Origin: Anthoceros angustus
Taxonomy: Eukaryota; Streptophyta; Anthocerotopsida; Anthocerotales; Anthocerotaceae
Length of the DNA stretch: 64,000 nucleotides
Assembly: GCA_010909165.1 (NCBI GenBank)
Contig: MU008229.1
Location: 1 to 64,000, forward strand
Reading direction: 5' to 3'
Shown here: positions 44,840-54,162 of the stretch, piece after piece
Numbering within the stretch: the first letter of the stretch is position 1
How the letters are laid out: each line of letters opens with the position of its first letter
Translations under genes and position numbers: made by a program
The notes under the pieces: model-generated
What the model was told of the DNA's origin: nothing
Seen by the model: the letters and a program-made list of their open reading frames with translations, nothing else
The model's database searches: none

Positions 44840-45686
44840 CTTCGAAGTCTTACTAATAAACGCGGAAGCGTGCTTATGCGAAATAAGAAGAATTAATTAT
44901 GAAAGAGCAAGAAGTGTGTCTTAAATACAAAATTGAAGTGTTTGTTGGGTTAACTAAGTAACCTTGAGTTACCTAATATAAACTATGTTGGGTTATACTC
45001 TAACATCCCCACTAAACCAAACATGGTTTACACAGCCTAAGGACTAGAGAAGGCATCATTAGCTATTCAATAGTCGCACTACGCTCCAACTACTCTTCCG
45101 CCAAGGTACATCACATGGTGCTCATGGCAGCGCTCCTATTAAGTTGTGCATGCTTCCTGCTCGGAGGTGCAGTAACACGCGTGAGGATGAAGACGCGATC
45201 AGGAGCGACTCACAGCGCCGACGCCGCATCCACAATGTCCAAGGATGAAGAGAGAGGCCGTGAGGGAGAACAGGGCATCCCGCGGCTCGAGAGTACTCGG
45301 TAGCGCCCGGCCTGATTGAGTGGCACCTCTGGCAGTTCCTGCCTGGCCTCCTCGCAACCCTATCAATCACCCATTGATAGAGCTGGAATCTTCTGATTCC
45401 TCCAAAGCAACCAGGCCCAGCTTGACAGACTTGGACCCAATACTCCACGGATGAGGAAGTGGAGAGCGCTCCTCATCGCAGAGGCAGAACTCTCGGAGGA
45501 CCTTCCACTCCTCCGTGCAACCGTGGAAGCTGCCTCACGCTTTGCGAAATGGAGAAGCGGACGTGAAGAGGACGAGGTGGCTGGCGCGTAGTGGCTATGG
45601 TTGAAGAGACCGCTGAAAGGCTGCCGCCCGGCCGAGTAACCTTTGGCGACGTGGAAGTAAACAGGAGGACTGGTTATCTGCCCTGC
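44840..45686. other. Spacer between two retroelement remnants
   Basis: No gene supported. Two overlapping frames on opposite strands at 45,115-45,448 lack motifs. Sequence could include parts of either adjacent element. Confidence 0.35.
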
Positions 45687-47683
45687 CTATCTATTCCGCA
45701 AAATCTGAATGCCTAAGCAGAACTGGAGTTCACCTTGGTCAGTCATTTCAAATTCCTGTCTAAGCATGTTTTTAAATTTGTCTAACTGCCCTGCGTTGTA
45801 TGTCAACACACAATCATCGACATACAACGCAAGGATGACAAAGAGAGCTCCTGTGGCTAAGAAGAAGACATTAGTGTCAGCAGGACTTTGAAGAAAACCA
45901 AGCTTTCGAAGGTACTTCATAATTCGCTTATACCAAGCCCTCGGGCTTTGCTTTAGCCCGTAGATGGTTTTTAGCAGTTTACATACCTTCTTCACCCATT
46001 GCTTACTAACAAACCCTTTGGGCTGTTCCATGTACAGGGTTTCCTCAAGCTCTCCGTGGAGAAAAGCGATGCACACATCCATTTGGTGGATCTCCAAGTC
46101 ATACTCAGCAGCCATGGCCAACAAAATCTGAATGGACGGGGGCTTGACTACTGGAGAAAAGGTATCCCCGTAATCTATCCCTGGAATTTGACTGAAGCCC
46201 CTAGCTACTAACTTGGACTTGTACCTAGCGATAGTTCTATCTGATTTTAGCTTTGTTTTGAATACCCATTTGCAACTAATGGGTTTCCTTCCGGCTGGCA
46301 GATCGATAAGTTCCCAGGTGTTGTTCTTTATAAGGGAAGCATACTCCTCATTGATTGAAGTTCGCCAATGTGGGCCATCAGGCCCATTGATAGCTTCATC
46401 ATATGTTTGGGGATCCGGCCTCATATCAGGAACTTTAAAATCAGTAACATGAGCTTGAGCTCTTCAGAAGTCAACAGAAACATATAGAGGTTCATCCCAC
46501 TGCTCACGTGGTCGTCTGTCCCTTGTAGGATAACGTGGAGGCTCCGCAAGAGCTTGGGCACCATAAGTACCAATATCAGAAACATCGGTTTCATCATTAC
46601 TGCTCAACAATGAGCCGGTTGAGTTAAACACAAATCACATAGCATACAACAACATCTTCAGCGACTGACACCTTCAGAGTCTGAAGCTCCAAGAATGAGA
46701 TCTCCATGTATGTCGAAAAAGTTCTGGACAATCGGCTCATTATCTTCTGCAAGACCTATATCGTCGATAAAAGAGGAGGGGATCATTTCATCGAGTCGGA
46801 TATTGGTGATTGCGATTTAATGGCACTGAATAACGTGCTCCTGCTGCAGGGAAGACAGGTGCTAAACTTGAAGGTTCATTCTCACGAACATCTGATTGTG
46901 TCTGGTCAGTATCATCAACCATGTGTGAAAGGCCCCTAAATCAGCAGCTGGAGAGTTTCTAGGTATGGTCAACTCATCAAATGTCACACTTCGTGTCAGG
47001 ATAACACGCTGAGTTGATGGTTCATAAAGCTTGTAGGCTTTAGACACTTCCGAATAACCAAGAAACAAGTATGACTTGGCCCTGTTATCTAACTTGCATC
47101 GTCGTTGTTTAGGCACGTAAGCATAGGCTGGTGAACCGAAGACCCTCAAGTGCAGGAGACTTGGCTTCTTTTTCCAGAATGCTTCATAGGGAGTTTTACC
47201 AGGTACAGAGGTGGTTAAGACTTTGTTCAGAATATATGCTGCTGTAGTGAGGGCTTCTGCCCAATATTGCTTATGCAACCCTGTCCATTCCAGCATGCTT
47301 CTGGTCATCCCCATAAGTGTCTGATTTTTATGTTCAGCAACACCGTTCTGTTGCTGGGTATAAGGAACCGATAGCTGACATATAATTCCATGTGCCTGAA
47401 ACAGGACCTCAAACTTGTTCCCAATGAATTCGCTACCATTGTCAGTGCGAAAGCATTTCACAAGATTGCCAGTCTGTCTTTGCACCATAGGGATCCAGGA
47501 TTCAATACACTCGAAGGCATCACTTTTGAGGCGAAGTGGGAAAACCCACGATGCCTTGTGCGCCATTAATCTCCAATTAATCCGACAATTGCAACCTGGC
47601 ACTTTTGTGAACCCTAGTGAACAACCCGTTACCTTCTTGGTTGTCAGCTGCACGGGAAAGGTTAACACTTGCTCTCCCTGCAC
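45687..47683 (-). mobile_element. Ty1/copia retrotransposon, truncated (integrase + reverse transcriptase)
   Basis: Reading the minus strand: at 46862-47683 the integrase core, with 'FRTDNGSEFIGNKFE' (second catalytic Asp) and 'PYTQQQNGVAEHKNQTLMGM' (catalytic Glu), and the copia-type 'FGSPAYAYVPKQRRCKLDNR' block; then at 45687-46424 the reverse transcriptase with 'KWVFKTKLKSD', 'QMDVCIAFLHGELEETLYM', 'YGLKQSPRAWY' and the active site 'ALYVDDCVLT' (YVDD). The order integrase before reverse transcriptase identifies Ty1/copia. The gag, protease and integrase zinc finger at the 5' side and RNase H at the 3' side are absent, no LTR was found, and the 46,425-46,861 linker is frame-broken. A defective copy. 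Confidence 0.9.
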
Positions 47684-47732
47684 CTAGCTATGTAACGATG
47701 TAAGCGCAGCGCCGGATGCTTACCAGCAGCGT

Positions 47733-47930
47733 TCTTATGTCCAGTCGGCCTAAGATAGAGTTAGCTCTTATGTCCAGTCGGCCTAAGATAGAGTTAGCTC
47801 TTATGTCCAGTCGGCCTAAGATAGAGTTAGCTCTTATGTCCAGTCGGCCTAAGATAGAGTTAGCTCTTATGTCCAGTCGGCCTAAGATAGAGTTAGCTCT
47901 TATGTCCAGTCGGCCTAAGATAGAGTTAGC
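47733..47930. repeat. 33 bp tandem repeat, six perfect copies
   Basis: Exactly 198 bases made of six copies of a 33-base unit starting 'tcttatgtccagtcggccta'. No differences between copies were seen. Because 33 is a multiple of three, all open frames persist (11-residue peptide repeats), but no start context or flanking coding sequence supports a gene. It begins 50 bases beyond the broken 5' side of the copia element. Confidence 0.97.
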
Positions 47931-47970
47931 TCGACCACATACCAAATGCGGTCATCTACATATGCACCTA

Positions 47971-48050
47971 CTATGAAATGGTATGTATCTCTAGATTATC
48001 TAGATTTCAACTATGAAATGGTATGTATCTCTAGATTATCTAGATTTCAA
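47971..48050. repeat. 40 bp direct repeat, two copies
   Basis: Two adjacent identical 40-base copies starting 'ctatgaaatggtatgtatct'. Located just after the 33-bp array. Confidence 0.95.
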
Positions 48051-48416
48051 CTTCTTGGTACGCTTGACATTAAAAGAATGAATTTTTTTTTGGTTAAGCG
48101 GAAACATTTCTTGTTGGGGCGCTGTATGAAGTTAACCCCAGAACGACGGCCGTTTCTGAACTACTTTTCAGGAAATAAAAGTTATAAAAATTAATTTAAC
48201 TTAATATTTTAAATTTCAAAAAATTATGACCATTGTTTTCCAGGCGAATCTATATTAGAATATGCTTGATACTATTACCAGCTCAAAAGGCTATGGTGAT
48301 TGAGACACTTACCAGTAAGCCGTTTCATACCCTCGGAGCGTCTCAAATTGAGACGTTCCGTCGTTTAGGGTTACCTGTGGAATTTTTTCATCTCGGCACA
48401 TCATCCTCAAATACCT
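48051..48416. other. AT-rich spacer, no gene seen
   Basis: AT-rich sequence; 'gagcgtctcaaattgagacg' at about 48,335 contains a small imperfect palindrome. Confidence 0.4.
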
Positions 48417-49284
48417 TCATTCTCTAATTTGTGCACGAAGCTCCTTCCTGTTCTCCAAAACCTGCTCGCCCTTCTTCAAAGCCGGGGCACCCAGGTCCGC
48501 ACACGCCTGCAGGAGGCTCGAAAATGACAGGCTTCGGGACATCTGCACCACCAGAGTTCTTCCATGGCACTGTAGAGTTGAAGGACTTTCAGGCCCATGC
48601 TCGGCCGTGTATATCCTGCCAGTATGGCATTCCACGTCTACATTTTTGGAACCACATCTGATGACCCATGAGACTTTCGGTTCATAGACGGGTGGTTGTG
48701 GCCAACAGTTTGGCAAACATGGACAGAAGTCTGGGAGTTTGGAAGATGCTAAGAGTGTGTTTGACGGTCTTTTGGTGAAAGAGAGGAGGCGACATGGACA
48801 GTGCCCGGGGACTTTGCCGACTAGATACTATAGTTCACTGGGCAGCTCGAACAGAGAGAATGGTAGATATGGGTATGGGTTCACCTGAGATGTCACGTCT
48901 CTATACCCCTCAACACCGGGCTTCCATTTTCTCTTGCAGTAGTAAAGATGTAGGAGATTCCATGCTCGAAGTCGGGGTCCTTGCAGAAAATCATTCGGAC
49001 CATGGGTGTCACACAGGATCTGTTCGTGAAGCTGCTCCCCCTACGCAGGGCTGTCATGCTGGCTTGAGAGGCCATGGAAGTAACGTTGTCGCCTGCAAAT
49101 TCCTGATGGATGGTTCCAGGGGCTTCTCCACCAACCCTATACTGTGCATATGCTGGCATCTCTCCAGATAGTGCTGGTGGCAAACTGTCAAACACGGTCC
49201 GAGAAGCCTCATAAGCTCCAACATTTTGCATGGCACAGAAATATTGCCAACGAATGTGTTGTCCTCGTCAGCATTGGCCAACAA
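48417..49284 (-). pseudogene. PPR-type relic
   Basis: Minus-strand pieces in changing frames resemble pentatricopeptide repeats: about 49,250-49,200 'FVGNISVPCKMLELMRL' (compare LVGNxLVxMYAKCG), 49,231-49,180 'NVGAYEASRTVFDSLP' (compare CGxxExARxVFDSLP), and 48,540-48,480 'SFSSLLQACADLGAPALKKG' (compare TFxSLLKACAxLGALxxG). Stops and frame changes separate them. It may be a degenerate relative of the intact PPR gene at 54-57 kb, but no DYW, E or PDF region is recognisable. Confidence 0.5.
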
Positions 49285-49997
49285 ATCTGCATTGGCATCC
49301 TTGCAGGTGGTAATGCAAAAAGCACGGCTGCATCACTGTGTTTCTCACACTCGGTGTTGCCCCAGCCTAGTTTTGGCCAACCAATATTCAAAATTGCTGT
49401 AACCATACTTATGAAAGAGTCTCATGGGCAGGAGTCTGAGTGGTAGGACAAAAGCTCCTCACCTGTGAGTTCTGGGGCAGACAAATTTGCAGCAATGTCA
49501 TCTGTGCTGGTGGTGGAAGAGAAACCAAACAGGTCCCTCTGGTGGCATCGACAGCCTTTCCTCCTCAGAACCTAAAATTGGCTCCCCTCAGCCCCGCCTA
49601 CCTCAGCTCCTCTTCCTTGCTGAACTGAGTTGATGGTGTCAAACCTAAACTCTTGGTTCCACAACTTAGAGAGTGTGGAAAGAATCGGAAAGAGGGGAAG
49701 CGGCTCCCAGCAAGGGCCCCTTCCTTCTTACCGGCATGTTCTTGCAGGTTCACACTCTTTCATCTCTTGCTTTCATAACAAGGCCAACACTGCCTTCGAA
49801 AGCTCTCAATTCCAGCCACGTCCAACTCGGAAACAGAGGAGTGCTGCTCGCCCACTAAAGCAGTCTGATGCCCTGATGATTTTAAAAGGGCATCGCAGCT
49901 TCATTGCCACTTCTGGCTTCGAACGGAATAATGTACACTGCTTCAAGGAATCAAGCACTTTCTGGCAGAGCCCACCCCTTTGCGTTCGGCTCTGTAC
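49285..49997. other. Intergenic / 3' flank of F-box gene
   Basis: Plus-strand frames (49144-50025 area) are shadows without protein character. No gene supported. Confidence 0.4.
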
Positions 49998-51408
49998 TCA
50001 AGGGAAGGCATCCAACCTTGGTTGAAACAGGCTTGGACCTCCGTCCCTGAGGCAATTCATATGGAAGACCTGCCAAGACTTTGAAACCATATCGAACGCC
50101 AGAGCATACTTCCAGCTCACATTAGTCGACTTGTAGTAGTGACACCTGTAGTACACCTCCACATCTAGGCAGATTAAATCCCCTATGGCAACCCCTCCAA
50201 CCAGCTGCGCTTTGCAATGATCCTGATCCCATGGTTCACCCAGTTCCGCAGATGTCTTGGCGACTTCCTCCCACACCCCGTCCCTTTTATCAAGCTTCCA
50301 TATTGCAAACATGAAATATGCATCAGCATTCAAGAGGTCTCCTACCAGGAGCACTTCTTCTTTGTACTCAAGTAACGCTGAGTGGGTGAGAAGATTGAGA
50401 GGAAGCATGATCTCACACTTCCTTACAAGTTTCCCATCAAGCAGGTTGTACACAACAACTTGCTGGTCATCAATATCCACGTAATACAGCACCCTCACTG
50501 GTAACCATGTACGAACCGCCAAAACAGGGAGCCCGGCTGGGATCACCTCGGAAAGTTTTCCACGAGTCTGCCTCTGAGGAGTACACATGGACAGTCCAAT
50601 GAGTGCAATCCTCATCTGTCTCACAAACCACAATGACCTGGAAGGAATCCAACCCCGAGTTGGCGACCAGAGACGACTCCCAATACTGCTCATCCTGTAA
50701 GGAAAACTCTGGCAATGCTTTCCAAAGCCTCAAAATGGGATTACAAACATACAGCGCCACCTTGTTGTGTTTCCTGGGGAAGGTACAACAGCAGATCAAG
50801 CCTTTGTCTGCAGCACCGGCCGAAGATATACTCGTAGGGACGAAGGACAAGTCCAGTTTGTAGACTGTGGGCCCTAGAGAATCTACACCCTCTTCTTTGT
50901 TGGAAACCAGCTGGTAAGCAGAGATCTGCGGACCCGTGGGCACGCACTGCTTCAAAAAGGAGCTGGACGACATCCGAGCAAGCCAGCTTCTACACACAGT
51001 GCGGAACCTAAAATTACTGGCAATGGGCAATTTTTGAAGCACCCTCTCCAAGATATCCTCGGGCAGTTGGCTCCACAGACCTGGATCCATCTCCTCCACA
51101 GTCTCATCGCGCGTGCTTCCCAGGTCTCCACTCAGCATATTCAACACCAAAAGCTTGTAGACTACAGCCTCCTCAACCTCACTCTCGTCGTCAGACGCAA
51201 CTCCAACGCCGCCCTGCCACACGTGCAACATCAGGTGCAGGTCGGAGTGGTCCACGTCACTGCTGTTCTCCTCCAGTGCCGCTTCCATTACTTCGATCTC
51301 GTCATCCAGGAGATGCAGCAGAAGATGGTTGTGGATGTCATTGTCCTCGAACTCACTCGTCGTCGACTCGGTCTCCCACTCACTGCTTCCACTCTCAACA
51401 TCCGACAT
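49998..51408 (-). CDS. F-box protein with kelch/FBA-like C-terminal region (copy 1)
   Basis: F-box proteins recruit substrates to SCF ubiquitin ligases through SKP1. From the Met at 51408 ('MSDVESGSSEWETESTTSEF'; a Met six codons upstream is possible) there is a long acidic N terminus of about 110 residues, then the F-box at about residues 113-155, 'LWSQLPEDILERVLQKLP' with 'RFRTVCRSW'. The rest is beta-propeller-like, with 'GLICCCTF', 'LYVCNPILRLWKALPEF' and 'VLLVGDL' blocks. The frame breaks at about 50,480-50,490, where 'SEGAVL' must join 'YYVDIDDQQVVVYNLLDGK'; a one-base loss explains it. The C terminus 'SLFQPRLDAFP' (end 49998) closely parallels the end of the F-box gene at 60.1-61.4 kb, so they are paralogues. 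Confidence 0.85.
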
Positions 51409-52325
51409 TGTAGCACCTTCCTGCAAACACCAGTCCTCACAGCACCTGGACCACCCTCAGAAAATTTGCCACAGCACTAGCGTCGCGCCGCACCAGCTGC
51501 ACCGCAAAGCAAAACCAAATCAGAAGCCTTCAGAGTGAGCAAAAGGAAGTAAATTTCTGAAAGGCCACCGCGAAACCATTCGAAAGCCCAACCAATCTCC
51601 TGTCCAACCCGAACAGATCTAATGCCAACCTCATGCCGTTTGATTGCAAACACAAGACAGTAGCGAGACCTTCAACAACCCTGCTCTACAACAAACCCAA
51701 ATCCATTTCCTTCCAGCTACCCGCTCCAAAGCAGCCCGGATGCACCCGGCAATCGACTTCGAGCAACACGCTACACATCTCCCCGTCCCCGTGAAGCATC
51801 TAAGCCTGATCTCAGCCAAGCAAAGGAAGTTAACCTAGAACGCAATACGGAAGCCCTAGAATCCCAATGTACAAATGAGACATATGTCTCCGACGTTCCA
51901 GAGATACATACGACTCAAACTCGTGGATTCATACGATACTTACACATCTACGTTCTCTTGTCGCTGTTTACCTGTAGTTGAGTTTGCATCTTCCAGGTGA
52001 GAAGCTACCGTGAAGTCGAAGCAACAGGACACGATGAGAAGCTGCAGTGGAGATGGCACCAGCGGGCTACGGGAAATTTGGCTCTTATAGCTGGGAGGGA
52101 AGATGGAGGAGGAGAATCCGGGGAGGAAGGGAGGAATATGGATGCAGCAGCCGCAGCTGATGGGAGTGGACGATGGCCTAGATTTTGATTGGTGTGCCGT
52201 GATGAAAGTGTTGGTGTGGTGAAGGAGGTGAAGGTGTGAAGTCTCCAGGGACCTCTGCCCTTGCGCTTGGAGCTTTGGTTGGCCGCCCTGCTCTGCGGCA
52301 GGGAGGCCGGGCTGTGTGCGGGACC
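51409..52325. promoter_or_regulatory. Divergent upstream region of F-box copy 1 and OPA3-like
   Basis: About 0.9 kb between the two divergent start codons. It probably holds 5' untranslated sequence of both genes, possibly with an intron ('tgtagttgagtttgcatcttccag' precedes 51,997). No specific element can be assigned. Confidence 0.35.
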
Positions 52326-53194
52326 ATGATTTTGCCTGTGGCGAAGCTGGGGACGCTGCTTTTAAGAACTCTTAGCAAGCCTCTGGCAGCGCGGCTCAAA
52401 GCGCAGGCAGCAATGCATCCGAAATTTCGGGATACGATTGTGTCTGTGGCGCAGGTGTGGTGGTGTGTTGATGTGCTGTTGGTTAGGCGAGACTGGTTTG
52501 GTTTGGCATTGCTGACATCTTGTGACATAGTGTGTGTTTTTTGGCAGGCGAATCATAGATTCACTGTGAATGTCCAGAGACGAATTTATGGTCATGCGAC
52601 GGATGTGGAGATCCGTCCTCTGAATGAGGAGAAGGCAATTCAAGCTGCCACTGACCTGGTTGGAGAGATCATCGTTTTTTCGGTATGCCATGCCCTGGGA
52701 ATGGATGTGAAAGGGAATCTTTGGGAATGAAACCCTAAGGTGTGCTTTGGTTGCGGAATTGGACGGTGCCTGCTTCAGTTGTTGTTTTGTTTGATGAAGA
52801 TGGCAAGTCTTTGATTTGCGGTTGATGGTTTTCTTTTTTAGTGACAGGTAGGAGGAGCTGTGGTTGTTTTTGAGGTATCGAGGAATGCAAGGTCTGAGGC
52901 ACGGAAGGAGGAAGCAAGGAAGAAAGAGCTTGAGGTATTCACATTGATTTCAAGTACAGAAGCGATTGAGCAATGTGTGAATGTAGGTTCATTCTTCTGC
53001 TGCCGAAGCTCCCCTCGCCAGATTGTGTATGTTCTGGGCAGGATTTGAAGTCCAGAGACGAAGCTGCCATACAAGAAATTGAAGCGTTGAAGCAGAGGTT
53101 GAGTGATCTTGAACGAGGAACGCGAGGGCGAGGTATCACGAGTTGGTTACCAGGAGGCAGCGGATCTACTGGCACAGCACCTGCAGGTGCATGA
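52326..53194 (+). CDS. OPA3-like mitochondrial protein
   Basis: Homologue of optic atrophy 3, a mitochondrial-membrane protein of uncertain biochemical role. Four exons fit exactly: 52326-52454, 52548-52682, 52848-52934 and 53042-53194, giving about 167 residues. The start 'MILPVAKLGTLLLRTLSKP' is the family N terminus, which acts as a mitochondrial signal. Exon 1 ends 'MHPKFRDTIVSVAQ', exon 2 starts 'ANHRFTVNVQRRIYGHATDV' and carries 'IRPLNEEKAIQAATDL', exon 3 has 'GGAVVVFEVSRNARSEARKE', and the C-terminal exon is a coiled-coil ('DEAAIQEIEALKQRLSDLER') with a Gly/Ser tail. All introns are GT-AG and 93-165 bp. No frameshift is seen, so this gene is intact in the sequence. Confidence 0.93.
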
Positions 53195-54162
53195 ACTCAT
53201 CTTGGAGGTCTACTTTGCAGTTGAGATGACAAAAAATGGCTGTCAGGTGTTTGCCCCATGGAATGCCCCTGACAATTCAGATAGACAATCCTCGCATTCG
53301 GAGATAGGTGACAGGAGATCCAAGTGTATCTTGACCTCCATGGCTGCTTATGGTCGAACTTGAGCCATCGCAGCTTGCCGATGCTGTTACTGAGTCAGGA
53401 TCCTAGCTTGCAGGGGAGACCTTATTAGCATTAGCTGGAAGCTAATTGGCGTTCAAAGCAATCGCTTATTTTTCTGGCTCTTTAGCGGGCCCTTCGTATT
53501 CATTCATATGACTTGTCATGTTTATACTAACGCCATCCTTTCCATACCTGGATACTCAAGCCCCATTGCTCTTGGGCTTTGTGGCATGGAGTGTTTCCTG
53601 TTATTGCCTGTTCTTTTATGGAACAATCGCAGAGAAAGGTACTGATCAAGCCAGGTAGGTGGAGTCAAGGGGTTCTGAATACGTCGTTCCTGAGGGTGTG
53701 ATGGTGGATGGCAGTGGACAGGACTCAAGGAAACGCCCGAGCTGGCTTGGTGGCGGAGGCCACGATTGAGGGCAAGTCTTGGCATGGAGCTTAGTCAGCA
53801 TTTGAAAGCCTTCTACGCATTTGAAGAATACTGGGGTACGGCACCAGCGAAAAGGGCATTCTTTGCATGCTTGCTGGCCAGGGTATTCAGTGTCGTCGTT
53901 CCCATTCCCATGCTCGCTTCGTGAGAATGAACAGTACATTGATCCACCAGCGCTTGTCGTTTTAGGAACAATCCTTCCGTTTGGAAGCCACAGTGCGCAC
54001 AGTAATTCAATTTGTTTTGTGTCTTACGAAGAGAGGTGGATCACTGTCCAGAATTCATGCTCATGTGTCCAATCGGGCACCTTCCCATCATGTAAAGCAA
54101 GCACCCAAAAAAAACCCAATTCCAGTGGAGTGCACACTAGAGCACTGGGTAGTCTATTATTC
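53195..54162. other. Intergenic between OPA3-like and PPR genes
   Basis: The two genes converge here, so it contains their 3' flanks. Frames on both strands (53,522-54,010) lack motifs. No gene supported. Confidence 0.4.

Noticed and set aside
45687..47683. Intact, autonomous copia element
   Set aside because: Gag, protease, RNase H and LTRs are missing and the integrase-RT linker is frame-broken.
47733..47930. Possible CRISPR array
   Set aside because: Repeats are contiguous with no spacers, and the window is plant nuclear DNA.
47688..47976. Frames on both strands with a perfect 11-residue peptide repeat
   Set aside because: Produced by the six perfect 33-bp repeats; no flanking coding sequence.
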